64,000 bases of DNA. Source: Laguncularia racemosa. Its lineage: Eukaryota > Streptophyta > Magnoliopsida > Myrtales > Combretaceae. This document shows positions 12,331 to 22,760 of this stretch, piece by piece. Below the pieces are notes generated by a model. It had not been told where the DNA came from, did no database searches, and was given only the letters and a program-made list of their open reading frames with translations. Location of the stretch: positions 1,116,001-1,180,000 of the forward strand of contig JBBMOL010000197.1 of assembly GCA_037954665.1 (NCBI GenBank), written 5' to 3'. The position numbers were made by a program, and so were the translations under genes. Every line of letters starts with the position of its first letter. Position 1 is the stretch's first letter.

Positions 12331-13409
12331 TCTATTTGGACATTGACTAGCAATATGACCTCCGCCTTAGCATTTAAAAAATTTAATGTCATGATTTCTA
12401 GGAGTAGAAGAATCAGGTTTACCTTGATTACCAAGAGTAGAACCCGTTTGCTTCTACTCTCCTTTTGGCTTGGTGGGTAAAGACTTTTCTTCCTTCTTCC
12501 ATTAGTTAATCTTCCAAGTAGATGAACCAGCACCCTGTTGAAACTGTGCAGTACTACTACCTTTCCTCCTATGTTGGTTCTCAACCTTTATAGCCATGTG
12601 AACCATATCTTCCAATTTCACATAATGCTGCAATTCTACTACATTTTGTATCTCTCTATTCAACCCAGCAAGAAATCTAGCCATGGTAGCCTCTCTATCC
12701 TCCTCAACATTTGCTCTAATCATAGTAACCTCCATCTCCTTGAAATATTCATCCACACTTCGGCTTCCCTGCTTAAGAGTTTGCAATTTGTTGTGCAATT
12801 CATGATAGTAGTAAGCAGGAACAAACCGCTTCTTCATCACCCTCTTCATCTCTTCCCAAGACTCAATGGGTGGTTCGTCATTCCTTCTTCTATTCAACAT
12901 CAGTTAATCCCACCAAACTATGGCGTAATATGAAAACTCAATGGCAGCAAGCTTCACTTTCTTTCTCCCACTATAATTGTGACAATCAAACACCATCTCT
13001 ACCTTCTTCTCCCACTCTAAATATGCCTCGGGATCATTCTTCCCTTGGAAAGGAGGAATCTTCATCTTTATACTACTCAATTGATTATCCTCTCTATTCC
13101 TATCTCCTCTATCTTCCCAATCCCTAGTTCCTCTATTCCTACCACCATAGCCTCTATAACTCCCGATAGAAGGTTCATCAAATTCATCATAAAAAATTTC
13201 ATCTCTACCCCTTTGTCCTCTCTTAGAACAACTCTCCTCTTACACCCTTGAATGACGTTTTTAGATTGCTCTAGTTTTTGCTCCACCGTCTCATGAATTT
13301 GTTCCATTCCCTCTTGAAACATCCTCTTCATCTCACTCCTCAACGCCTCAATCACTAACCTAGCATCAAACCTCCCCCTCTCACCTTTAGGAGAATGTTG
13401 CCTCGACAT
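12331..13409 (-). pseudogene. Gag of the CRM-like element, frameshifted
   Basis: The likely start is the Met at 13409 (MSRQHSPKGERGRFDARL). After about 110 residues the frame is lost. The retrotransposon gag domain continues in another frame, with IPPFQGKNDPEAYLEWEKK near 13050 and an open piece at 12502-12900 containing WEEMKRVMKKRFVPAYY and FLAGLNREIQNVVELQ. A zinc knuckle remnant at about 12330-12370 reads FKC-stop-GGGHIASQC. Its first Cys has become Phe and a stop follows the second. Gag would form the virus-like particle and package RNA. Confidence 0.85.
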
Positions 13410-13881
13410 AGTTCCTGCAATAAAGGTTAGTACTAACACAAATATATAGGATTAAGCCTCACGATTCACTCTCTCACATGTTTCACTCAAAGAAGGATAG
13501 CCTTCAATCACTCGTGTGTTCTCACAACAGCGATGTTATCAACTCACTAATCCCTCTTCTCAATTCTCTTGGAACTAATCCTAACTACACCAAATTCTTT
13601 TGTAGAATTCAAGAACAAACTCTTCGGGCTGGAATTTTCCTTTTTCTTTCTTTTTATTGTCTTTGTTTTCGTTCTTTTGTTCACGTTTTTTTTTTTCGTG
13701 ACTTTTTTTTTTTGTAACAAGATTAATAGGATGAACTACACTACTCAAGAATAATCAACACTATGGACTTGAGTATGAAGCGACGGTAATACGAAACTTG
13801 ATATGAACAATTGATATGAACTATTGGAGTTAGGGTTTTAATGTTACCTTTCTCAAACCGAACTGATGTTTAACAAACCTA

Positions 13882-13894
13882 GGCTCTGATACCA
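13882..13894 (-). other. Primer binding site, tRNA-iMet type
   Basis: On the minus strand TGGTATCAGAGCC begins three bases after the 5' LTR end. It is complementary to the 3' end of plant initiator methionine tRNA and is the usual minus-strand primer site of many plant LTR retrotransposons, including CRM and Copia types. Confidence 0.92.
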
Positions 13895-13897
13895 AAC

Positions 13898-14655
13898 TGA
13901 TATGAACCACGCCCACGTGTGACGAAACCCTATACTAATACATTTGGAATTGCAACCCAAGATGCCAAAATAATCAAGTGGAACCGCGACCTGTTGCCTA
14001 TAGGTGAGGCAAGAACCTTGGTATATTCTGTTGACGCCACAATCGAGATGAAAGACCGATTGATAACTAGGGGTGAACGCCATGGAAGAAATCCGATAAG
14101 TTCAAGAAAAGCTCTTTGGAGAATCAAGAGAGGAATTCTCTCAAATTGTGTTTATCAATGTTGTATGTATGTTCTATGTTCTGTTTTCTAACCCTAGTAG
14201 CTTATATTAGGGTTTACAACTCGTAAAAATAAAAGCCCAAAATGACATAACATAATAAAGTCGCGGAAAAATAACAAACAGGCAATGAAAGCCGGCGGCG
14301 TAGTAGGTGGCGTAGGATGTACGCCGGTTATATAGGCTGGCGGCATAGTAGGATGGCGTAGTCCCTCTATCGCGCTCTAATTGCAACGCCGGTTCAAGGC
14401 CGACAACGTTTAAGCCAGCGTTGTAAAGGCCGGCAACTTTGATCTCCTATGCTTTGATCTCCTTGAATGACTTGTATAAATGCAAGGTCATTCTCATGGT
14501 TTCTCCACTCTTTTCCTGCTTCTTGGATATCTTTTATCAGCCCGTTAAGTGCTTCCTTGAATCGTTTCGCTCGAGTTCTTGTGATCGGTCCAGGTGGCAC
14601 TTCAAGAGGATCTACATTCCATCTTCTAGCTTGACTCCCATCATGGCTCTCATCA
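13898..14655 (-). repeat. 5' LTR of the CRM-like element
   Basis: This 758-bp LTR matches 8278-9032 along its length. The GC-rich block near 14290-14440 has lost a few GTAGTAGGC-like words and gained a short duplication relative to the other copy. Both LTRs contain a 90-codon open frame on the opposite strand (13919-14191 here, 8299-8571 in the partner). Confidence 0.9.
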
Positions 14656-14660
14656 AGTTT

Positions 14661-15770
14661 GGTGAAAAAATGATTTTTTTTTTATCACCAAAATTCAACC
14701 AATTTACTTGAGCTCTTTAGTGTAAATACTTTTCCTCATTTCCCTAAAGGATACTAAGTCTTCCAAATAACCTTTCCTTCTCCTTTGAATCTATGCCCCT
14801 TGGGTCTACTCGTAACTTAGCCAAATCTTTCATCACATGATCAATTTCACTTCGATTATATGGGAAGGTTCTCCTATTCCAAGTTGATAAACTTTATCTA
14901 TACCCATCCAAACCTAATAAAGCTTGGTCACAACTTAGAGTCCTTTCTCCCATCACCACATCTGACTAGCTTTTATCCACCACATCCTTACATTCCTTGA
15001 AAGATAGCCACATATTTTCAAAATGGAAGTACCTAATTCCTCTTTTATCCCTTGCTTTTGTATTAACCATAAGTGTAAGGTGATCCGGCCCATAAGTAGG
15101 AACATTTTCAATTTGAAACTTTGGATATTGGCTAATCTAATCAAATGAATTGAAAGCATGATCAATTCATTCATAAACTAATCTTCCATGTTCTCTATTA
15201 TTACACCAAGTAAATTTTAGGCCATAAAAACCTAGGTCTTGAAGAGTTGTGTCATTCACCATATCCTTGAAACCTAACATAACATGAACCTTGGCTTTCT
15301 TTCCACCCTTTTTTTCATGATCATCAAGTTTGTATTAAAATTTCCTAGGCAAAGCCAAGGTTCTTGAATAGACTTGGCAATATTTCTTAGAAAATCCCAC
15401 AATTGCTTCTTTTGTCCAAAGGTTATAGAAGAGTGTATCTATGTCACCCTCCCAATAATACTTCCATTTAACCACCTAATAGAGGAATAATTGAAAAATC
15501 ATCAGCAAACAAGATTTTCACATCCACATTTCCATTCCACCACGAAGCTAAACCCCCTCTTATACCTCTTCTATCAACATAGTAGTTACTACCATACCTT
15601 AACCTAAACCTTAACCATTCAAGTTTATTCATGTTATTTTTAGTCTCCATTAAGAAAACTATACTCGGATTAAATTTATTAATTAGGCCTTTTAGATTAT
15701 GGACTATCTTAGGAGGTCTAATCCTTTGATAGTTCCAACATTAGAAAATCTTGGTGTGCGCGTGGCTTTT
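14661..15770 (-). pseudogene. LINE ORF2 5' part: endonuclease domain
   Basis: The minus strand reads CWNCQRI near the start, then PSIVFLMETKNNMNKLEWLR, IRGGLASWWNGNVDVKIL, LQDLGFYGLKFTWCNNREHG, YERIDHAF and YGPDHLTLMV. These are the successive blocks of the endonuclease/exonuclease/phosphatase-type domain of plant L1 elements. The catalytic Glu (LMETK) and the DH near the end are present. Several stops and frame changes separate the blocks. The domain is cut off at 14661 by the gypsy insertion and its reverse transcriptase continues at 8272. Confidence 0.85.
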
Positions 15771-15779
15771 TGAGGCTAG

Positions 15780-16640
15780 CCACCACTACCCATTTCATTA
15801 TAGTGGACTATAAGAACCTCCACCTATTCTTACACAATAGCACAAGCAATAAAAATAAATTTACCTTTTCTACCCCAACTCACCAAACCCCCTCTCTCTT
15901 CTTCTTCTTTTTCTTTTTTAATTTTTAAATTTTTTTCTTTTAATTTTTTTTACTTTTTATTTCCATTCTTTTCATTTTTTTCACAACTACCTTTTCTCTT
16001 AATGTTTTCAGCTTCTACTCTCTTATTCAAAGCATCAACAAAAGCATAATCCAAACTATCAAAAAGTTTTGTATCAACACCTTCTATTCTTTTACACATT
16101 GATAATTGAAGATTGGACTCACCTCTAGCCCTTTTTATTTGCAAGTTCCTCATAGCATTGAGGCAGCTTCAAAGATTGAGAGACAGCTTTAAAGAACCCC
16201 CTCATCACCATGTAAGTTATATTTCCTTGTTTCTTTTGAACTTAAAAGCCTCTAAAGGATGATGAATGACAAGCATAGGGTTTTCTTGAGAGGTAGGATA
16301 AGATGATGACAAATAAGGGTTAAGAGTGTCAACCAGGTTAGATTGTGGAGTTATAAATGCTATGGGCTAAATAATGGCTTGGGTTGAGCAAGGAAAATGA
16401 TTAGTTTTTAAATATAAAGATTTTAGAAAGTGGTTTGAAGTGTATGAAGAAGACGATTGGGCAATAAGTTGAAGGTTAGATTGTTCTTTTAATGGTATAG
16501 TGTTTAGTCATGAAGGTAATTAGTACTTAGGTTTTGTTGGATATTTTCGATTGGGTAACAAGTTGAAGGTTAGATTGTTCTTTTAATGGTATAGTGTTTA
16601 GTCATGGGAAAATGGTCTACTTAACACATTAGGGTTCACA
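15780..16640. other. LINE inter-ORF stretch, decayed
   Basis: This lies between the recognisable zinc knuckle of ORF1 and the endonuclease. The minus strand has a 67-codon lysine-rich open stretch (15950-16153) that may be the ORF1 C-terminal tail. A 65-bp block (TTGGGTAACAAGTTGAAGGT... type) occurs twice, at about 16457-16514 and 16551-16608, as a small direct duplication. Nothing else can be named. Confidence 0.5.
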
Positions 16641-16699
16641 TTCTCTTGGTTATTGGAGAACTTAGATTCAGAAATCTAACCTTTAGTGGCATTTGCTTT

Positions 16700-17398
16700 A
16701 AGATTAGGTCCTATACCGTTGTCCATTTTTTTTCAAACTCACAATTTTTACTAAAATGACCCTTACCATAATTAAAACACTAATCATTCAATATTTCATA
16801 TCTAAAATTTACCTAATACTTCTCCCCTTCTTTTCGATTAATCTAAATTCTTGATCTAAGAGGATTACATATAAGAATTTTAACCCTTACATAAAGGAAA
16901 CCCCTCACCTTTGCTAGATATAATAGGTTCAATCTCCAAAACCTCCCCTATATTCCTTCCAATGATATTAGCCTTATTTGAGTTCATATCTTCTAACTTC
17001 AATCCATGAATGTAAATCCATGTAGCTAGAAAGTTCAATGGTACATCGTCTAATGACTAATTACTCCTCCATTCTTCCATAATAACATAGTGACCTATCA
17101 TTGACCATGGACATTCACCCATCAGTTTCTCCACATCAAATTTATCTCAAACATTGAAGAGGAACATATTGAGATTAAGATATGAAATATAATTTACCCT
17201 ATAACCCTTCTAAGCCTTAGTAAGAGTTCTAACCATAGCAAATTTATTAAGAATCTTATCAACAACAACCTTAGCAACTATTAGCAAACCTCCATCTACT
17301 CCTTCACTAATTGTTTCATTTGTGTTTCCCAAATGCATTTCATCAAGCTCTAGAGTAGGAGGAATAGCAATCCCTGATGACAAGTCCATAGATTTCAA
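16700..17398 (-). pseudogene. LINE ORF1: DUF4283 and zinc knuckle
   Basis: A possible start is the Met at 17398. After 60 residues ending in FAMVRTLTKA, the translation goes on (with stops) through MFLFN, DKFDVEKLMGECPWSMIGH, LDDVPLNFLATWIYIHGL and NIIGRNIGEVLEIEP. This is the DUF4283 signature found in ORF1 proteins of plant L1 elements. A knuckle-like CFNYGKGHFSKNCE follows near 16760. It lacks the first CxxC pair, so RNA binding would be impaired. ORF1 is the nucleic-acid-binding partner of the LINE ribonucleoprotein. Confidence 0.8.
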
Positions 17399-17639
17399 AC
17401 AATCACCAAAAAGAGTAAGTAAATAAAATGAGACGGAAGAAATGTAGACTAAAAACCATAGTAAGAAATCTACTGATCCAAATAGAACAGGAGAAAATAG
17501 GAATGAAGATGAGCTAACAAGCTAAGGATAGACTAAGAGCAATGTATAGGAAAGCATGGTTTGCATAGAAAGAGATCGCAATTTATTCAGGAGTAGTAAT
17601 CTTTATGAGTGTATATGTATTCATTCTTTTTTTTTTTTC

Positions 17640-17885
17640 CTTTTTAGCAATGGATGAAGATGAACAGAAAAATGTAGAAACATAGAGAAGATGTAGAAAA
17701 GACTTAGCTCCTAGCTAAAATGTAGGAAAATATTAGTAATATGATGCACTAATATTATGAAAGCATAGGGAATCTACTAGAAAAACAGAAAGGAAAGAGA
17801 AAAAAACTAAATTCTAAACATACATTATTGGTGTAACTAACTCTCTAAGTGAGAAATTTTCACTCTGTACAAACTAGAGAAAGAA
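17640..17885 (-). other. LINE 5' end and leader
   Basis: The minus strand starts TTCTTTCTCTAGTTTGTACA directly inside the proposed target duplication at 17886-17895 and runs into the ORF1 leader. Pyrimidine-rich starts of this kind are common for plant L1 elements. No promoter motif can be proven. Confidence 0.5.
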
Positions 17886-18019
17886 TGAAATAGATGGTTA
17901 TTGAGAATTACCTAAAATTAAACTAGATGCCTAGCTCTATACACGATCCCACTTTCCTCATTTTTTGCAAATTACCTTTTATAATATCTCTTATTGTAAT
18001 TCATGTCCATGTATTATTT

Positions 18020-19351
18020 TGATGAGTGTCAAAAACTCTTATTATTTGTGCTTATTTGAACATATTTGTTATGTATTTCTGGTGATTTGCTGAAGAAAAT
18101 GATACTTATTTTGTAAAAAAAAAAAAAAACCATTTTAGGATTTAAAGAGTTCATTTGAAAGATTTTATGATGATCAAAGAGAAATTAAGGCAAATGAAAC
18201 AAGTTTAGATTAATTTTGCAAAAGGAATAATTTTTTTTAGCCCTACCTTTAGCATGGCCATGTTGAATGGCAAGGCTGACTATAGCAAGTATCAAAGGAA
18301 AAGACAAAGGCTTTCCTTTTTAGCCCGACCTCGAACACGACCGTATAGTAGGCCATGCTGACCTACAATCACTAGAAAACTATAAATGGTGCTTTGATTT
18401 TGTATTTTAGAAGTTTTGAGTTTTAGTTTTTTTAGTTTTAGATTAGTTTTTCTAAACCCTTTAAAGGGAGAGAGAACATGAAGAACTTCAAGGGAGAAAT
18501 TGCTTGTATATCAATAGAGATAACAAGATATCATCTACAAGGGTTTTATCTTTATGTCATGATTTCTTTTATCTTCTCTAGATCTTATTTGCTTATTGTA
18601 AGCTTTATGAAGGAGTAGATTTCTCATGCTCTAAACTTTGCAAAGCCCTAAATCATGTGAATTGAATTGCTTTTTTGAACAATGACAAGTTTATGCCTTT
18701 ATTTCTATTCATGTGATTTCATTGTCTTGTGATTGATTTGTATACAAATTAATTTATGTTTGATTTTTATTAGATAGAAAGAGGTTTCATCTAATAGATT
18801 AATCTTTATGAATAAAGAAATTGCTTGTTTCACCTAAAGGTAGGGAAACTTCGATTTTTACTATAAGAATTTAATTCTTATTATAAGGATCATGAATTTG
18901 CATGCAATCTTATGTGATGGTAGTAAGGAGAGGTCTCTACTATCTCATGTATAGTTAGGAATTAATTGACTTGAAGGAGTAATTGATTTAGTTGATGAGA
19001 TTTAGCAATGCAAAGCATTAATAATTTATTAATCAATCATTATCATTAGAATTTTAAGGTTTATAGTGGATCAAAGTAAGGGTATGTCTTGTCATTGAAT
19101 TCATTTCTTGAAAGCTATACATAATTGATCTTAAGGTTGCTAGACTAGTTGTTTAGTATTTGAATCATAAATCTCACTTCAAGATTTAGGCTAGATAGCA
19201 GAATGGTGATACTAGCATTTGTTTTCAAGATCCTTATGGATGATACCCTAAAATCTATGCTATATTAGATAGGTACACTTGCTTAGTTGAGATCTTAGAT
19301 TTCATTGAGTTTATAACTTTAGAATTTAATACAATCGGTAAGTGCACATCA
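18020..19351 (+). repeat. 5' LTR of the Athila-type element
   Basis: It starts TGATGAGTGTCAAA and ends GTGCACATCA. It matches 27001-28290 throughout, with more divergence than the CRM-like pair. A good TATA box lies at 18381 (TATAAATGG), matched by TATAAATA at 27338. A GC-richer block upstream of it (18240-18360) carries GACCTCGAACACGACCG-type words that recur in the spacer after pol. Confidence 0.9.
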
Positions 19352-19359
19352 AATTTTTT

Positions 19360-19375
19360 GTGCCATTGTTCGGGA
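19360..19375 (+). other. Primer binding site, tRNA-Asp type (degenerate)
   Basis: GTGCCATTGTTCGGGA lies eight bases inside the 5' LTR. It is a decayed form of TGGCGCCGTTGCCGGGGA, the tRNA-Asp-complementary site of Athila elements. The changed positions are mostly CpG-type transitions. Confidence 0.75.
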
Positions 19376-19633
19376 TTTAGCAAAGCAATATTAGGAAAAG
19401 CTTTAGTATCTACTATGTTAGTTATTCTTTTTATCTTTCTTCTTTCCCCTTAGTTTCAAATAATTTTAATCTTTGATTGTTTGCTCTTATTGGTGCACGA
19501 CAAGGAGTCTTCCTATAAATATTCTTGATTTAGATCTGAGATCAAAAGAACGGTCCGTAGGATTTGAAAGAACACAGTTGCTAATTCTTCATATCAATCG
19601 ACAATTAAGGGAGAGGCTTTTGATATTAAAGTC

Positions 19634-20619
19634 ATGACGGAAGCAAATGTGAAATTGTTTGGAGAAGAGAAAACATAAATCATGGCTGAGGAACATCACA
19701 AAACTAATTTAGAGTATGCTAAGCCTACACTTGATGGCATTGGTCTAACCATTATGAAGCCTCCTATTGGAGCTAATAATTTTGAGATAAAAAGTATTGT
19801 GATTCAACTTTTGCAGCAATATTGTCAATTTGATGGATTACTGGATGAAGATCTACATGCACATATTCAAAGTTTGGTAGAAATTGGTGAGACTTTTAAA
19901 AATAATGGATTTACGAGTGATGCAGTGCAATTATAATTGTTCCCTTTTTAATTGAGAGGGAAAGCTAAGACTTGGTTAATATTCTTGGGTGTTGGAGCTA
20001 TTACTACTTAGGAAGACATGGTAAAGCAATTTTTGGACAATTATTTTCCTCCATGCAAGATCGTCAAGTTAAGGAATGACATTTCTTCATTTGTTCAAAA
20101 TGATCCCGAAACTTTATATGATGCTTAGCCAAGGTGGAAAGAGTTGTTGAGATGATGCCCATATCATCAATTACCACCATAAATGCAAGTTTAGACTTTT
20201 TAAAATGGGCTTAACATAGCTACTAGACAATTAATTGATGCCACAACTGGTGGTGCTTTAAATTTTAAGACATTGGAGGAGTCCTTAAAGCTTTTTGAAG
20301 ATATAGCCAAGAACAATTATTAATGGGGGAATAACCAACACAAGCAACGAGCAGTTAGATTGTATGAGGTAGATCTCATGACCACTATTGTTGTTAGGAT
20401 GGATGCACTCAATAAACAAGTTGCTAGTATTAAGAATGTATTAACACCAATGATCCAATTTGGAGATTCATCTAAAGATCATAGTAGCTTCTTTGAGTAT
20501 CAAGAACATGTTGAAAATTTGGGCAATCAAAATAAACAACAAAACAATCCTTATAGCAACACATATAATCCGGATTGGCGTAATCACCCTAATTTCAGCT
20601 ATGGCAAAACAAACACTTA
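19634..20619 (+). pseudogene. Gag of the Athila-type element
   Basis: A candidate start is the ATG at 19634, followed by a stop and then an open piece from 19682. Recognisable gag blocks are HAHIQSLVEIGETFKNNGF, LRGKAKTWLIFLGVGAITT, FLDNYFPPCKIVKLRNDIS, ETLYDA and LLRCPYH-like, in the order of the Athila/Ogre gag domain. The C-terminal part (20360-20619) ends in NPYSNTYNPDWRNHPNFSYG, a typical Athila motif. Stops at about 19934, 20127 and 20321 and a small frame change break it. Confidence 0.85.
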
Positions 20620-20639
20620 GAGAGCTAACTATCCAGCTC

Positions 20640-21835
20640 TAGGATTTCAAAGACCACAATTGCCACCTCAACTCCCAATTCTACCACCACCAAAAAAGAA
20701 GCCAAATTTGAAAGATCTTATGACTCAATTCATTCAAAACTTTAGGGAAAGAAATCAGAATTAAAAAGCTTCTATCCATAACCTTAAGAAACAAAAAATT
20801 GGCCAATTAGCTAAGATGTTGTTTGAGAGACAACAGAGTTCTCCTCCTAATAATACCGAGTCTAATTCAAGGGAACAAGCAAAAGCTATTACTTTGAGAA
20901 GTGGGAAGGAGTTGCAATTTGAGAAGCTAAAAGAACAAGACAAAGAAGAAAGTCAAAGGCCTATGGTAGAAAAAGTGATCCTTAAAAAGTCAGAACCTAC
21001 AAAGCAATCACTATCTCTAGTTGTAAAGGAGTACACACCATAGATTCCATACCCATCATGCCTTAATCAAACCATGGACAAAGAGCAATTTGGTAAATTT
21101 TTTAATCTTTTTAAAAAATTGTACATTAACTTTCCTTTTGTTGAAGCACTTTCACAAATATCAAAGTATGCCAAGTTCTTGAAAGAACTTTTGTCTAGCA
21201 AGTGGAGATTAGAGGATATTTCTACTATTGAAGTTGGAGCTAGTTGTTCATCCATTATTCAAAAAAAAGCTTCCTCCAAAGTTGAAGGATCTAGGTAGTT
21301 TCACAATTCCTTGTATATTTGGTGATATTACTATTGAATATTGATAAAGCTTTAGCTGACTTGGGGTGAGTATCAATTTGATGCCTTATTCTTTCTTTAA
21401 GAAGTTGGGACATATTAAACTCAAGCTTACTTGGATAACTACAACTTGCTGATTGTTCCATGAAAATTCATAAGGGGATCATTGAAAATGTTTTGGTGAA
21501 AGTTGAGAATTTCATTTATTCTGTTGATTTTGTGATCCTAGATATGGATAGGATAGGGATATACCTTTAATTTTGGAAAGACCTTTCCTTGCAACAACTA
21601 GGGCATTGATTGATGTAAAGGAAGGTAAGCTTACCTTGAGGGTAAGAGATGGAGAATTAGTAGTGAAAATTGCTCCACCTTTGAAATATCTAATGAGTAT
21701 GGATGATTCATGTTATACCATTGGTGTTGTTGATTCTTTGGTAGATGATCACTTTAAAGAGATACAATGCAAGGATGAGTTAGAATTGAGCTTAGTTTAT
21801 GGAGAAGGAAGGGATGTGACAAATTAGAGGTTAAA
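20640..21835 (+). pseudogene. Gag-pol linker and protease region, Athila type
   Basis: After a proline-rich linker the sequence reads AKAITLRSGKEL and then FGKFFNLFKKLYINFPFVEA and YAKFLKELLSSKWRLEDIST, both typical of Athila polyproteins just before protease. The protease core is broken (KALADLG-stop-SINLMP) but its downstream block ERPFLATTRALIDVKEGKLT is clear at 21573-21640. The copy is interrupted by stops and frameshifts and cannot make an active enzyme. Confidence 0.8.
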
Positions 21836-22129
21836 TCATTGTTATTACAACTTGATTCAACTAAGGAAATTACTCCTTAAGGTGGTTTTGAAGAATTGAA
21901 GAAGGAAAGTGAAGTAAGGCCTAAAAATTTCATTAAAGACTCACTAGTTTTGGAATTAAAACAACTTCTAAATTATTTGGAGTATTTTTTTTCATAGAAA
22001 ATTCAAAGTTACTGGTCATTATTGCTTTGGATTTATCTTTTGAACAAAAACACTAGCTTTGGAAGGTCCTTAAAGCACATAAACGAGCCATTGCTTGAAA
22101 ATTTTTTGATATCAAAGGTATCAATCCAT

Positions 22130-22455
22130 CCTTTTGCACACATAAGATTTTTCTTGAAGATGGATTCAAACTTATTGTGTAGCCTTAGAGGAGGTTAAAT
22201 TCAATATGAAGGAGATGGTTAAGAAGGAGGTGATCTAACTTTTAAATGTGGGGCCAATCTATCTAATTTCCGATAGTTCTTGGATTAGTCAAACTCAAGT
22301 TATGCCAAAGAAAGAGGAAATAACCGTAGTCCCTAATGAAAAGAACGAGTTGATTCCTATGCGAACTATCACGGGATGGCAAGTTTGTATTGATTATAGG
22401 AGGCTAAATGATGCAATTAGAAATGATCATTTTCCTTTACCTTTTGATGAATGAT
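22130..22455 (+). pseudogene. Reverse transcriptase stub of the Athila-type element
   Basis: Only the N-terminal part remains. IHPFAHIRFFLK-like and then an open piece with GPIYLISDSSWISQTQVMPK, TGWQVCIDYRRLNDAIRNDH and FPLPF can be read. The next expected block (the first catalytic Asp region) is missing. Within ten bases of FPLPF the sequence switches to integrase C-terminal code. A deletion of roughly two kilobases of pol is inferred. Confidence 0.85.
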
Positions 22456-22760
22456 AGATGTTAGCTTATGAGAATATGAGAAATTACAAAGAGAGAATGA
22501 AAAAGTATCATGATTTTCACATTGGTCATCCTAAGAAAATTTAAGAAAGTGATCAAGTGTTGTTATTCAATTGAAGTTTGTTCCAGGAAAATTAAGATCT
22601 GGATGGTCTAGACCTTTTGTTGTTAAGTGAGTTTTTCCAAATGGAGTAGTTGAACTTGAACACCTTGATCATGACAATTTTAAGGTCAATGTATAGAGAT
22701 TGAAGTTATATTTAGGAAGTAGAATGAAGCATAAAAACCTAGAGGAGTTTAAACTCCAAT
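22456..22760 (+). pseudogene. Integrase C-terminal remnant, Athila type
   Basis: LAYENMRNYKERMKKYHDFH is followed (with frame breaks) by DQVLLFN, LKFVPGKLRSGWSRPFVVK and FPNGVVELEHLD. This is the end of the Athila integrase, normally more than two kilobases downstream of the reverse transcriptase start. It directly follows the deletion junction. Confidence 0.82.

Larger units (their letters stand above)
8278..14655 (-). mobile_element. Complete Ty3/gypsy LTR retrotransposon, CRM-like
   Basis: The element is 6378 bp and inserted into the LINE. Its LTRs are 8278-9032 (3' LTR) and 13898-14655 (5' LTR), with TGAT...ATCA ends. A 5-bp target duplication AGTTT sits at 8273-8277 and 14656-14660. The minus strand holds a tRNA-iMet primer site, gag, protease, reverse transcriptase, RNase H and integrase in Ty3/gypsy order, then a polypurine tract. 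The integrase reading frame runs past the end of the internal region for about 70 codons into the 3' LTR, which is a trait of the CRM (centromeric) clade. I did not see a canonical chromodomain. The frames are broken by stops, two frame changes and a deletion in RNase H, so it is not autonomous now. Confidence 0.92.
5731..17885 (-). mobile_element. L1-type LINE retrotransposon, split by a gypsy element
   Basis: This is a degenerate plant L1-like non-LTR retrotransposon read on the minus strand, about 5.8 kb once the inserted gypsy element is removed. In sense order it has ORF1 (DUF4283 and a CCHC-like knuckle, 17.4 to 16.7 kb), an apurinic-type endonuclease (15.75 to 14.7 kb), reverse transcriptase (8.2 to 7.2 kb) and a C-terminal RNase H region (6.4 to 5.8 kb). 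The 3' end is marked by a T-rich run on the plus strand at about 5731-5749, which is the poly(A) tail of a minus-strand insertion. The 10-bp direct repeat TGAAATAGAT at 5721-5730 and 17886-17895 fits a target-site duplication and sets both ends. All coding parts carry stops. Confidence 0.85.

Noticed and set aside
12538..12933. 131-codon plus-strand frame
   Set aside because: It is the reverse reading of the gag domain, which has clear homology on the minus strand.
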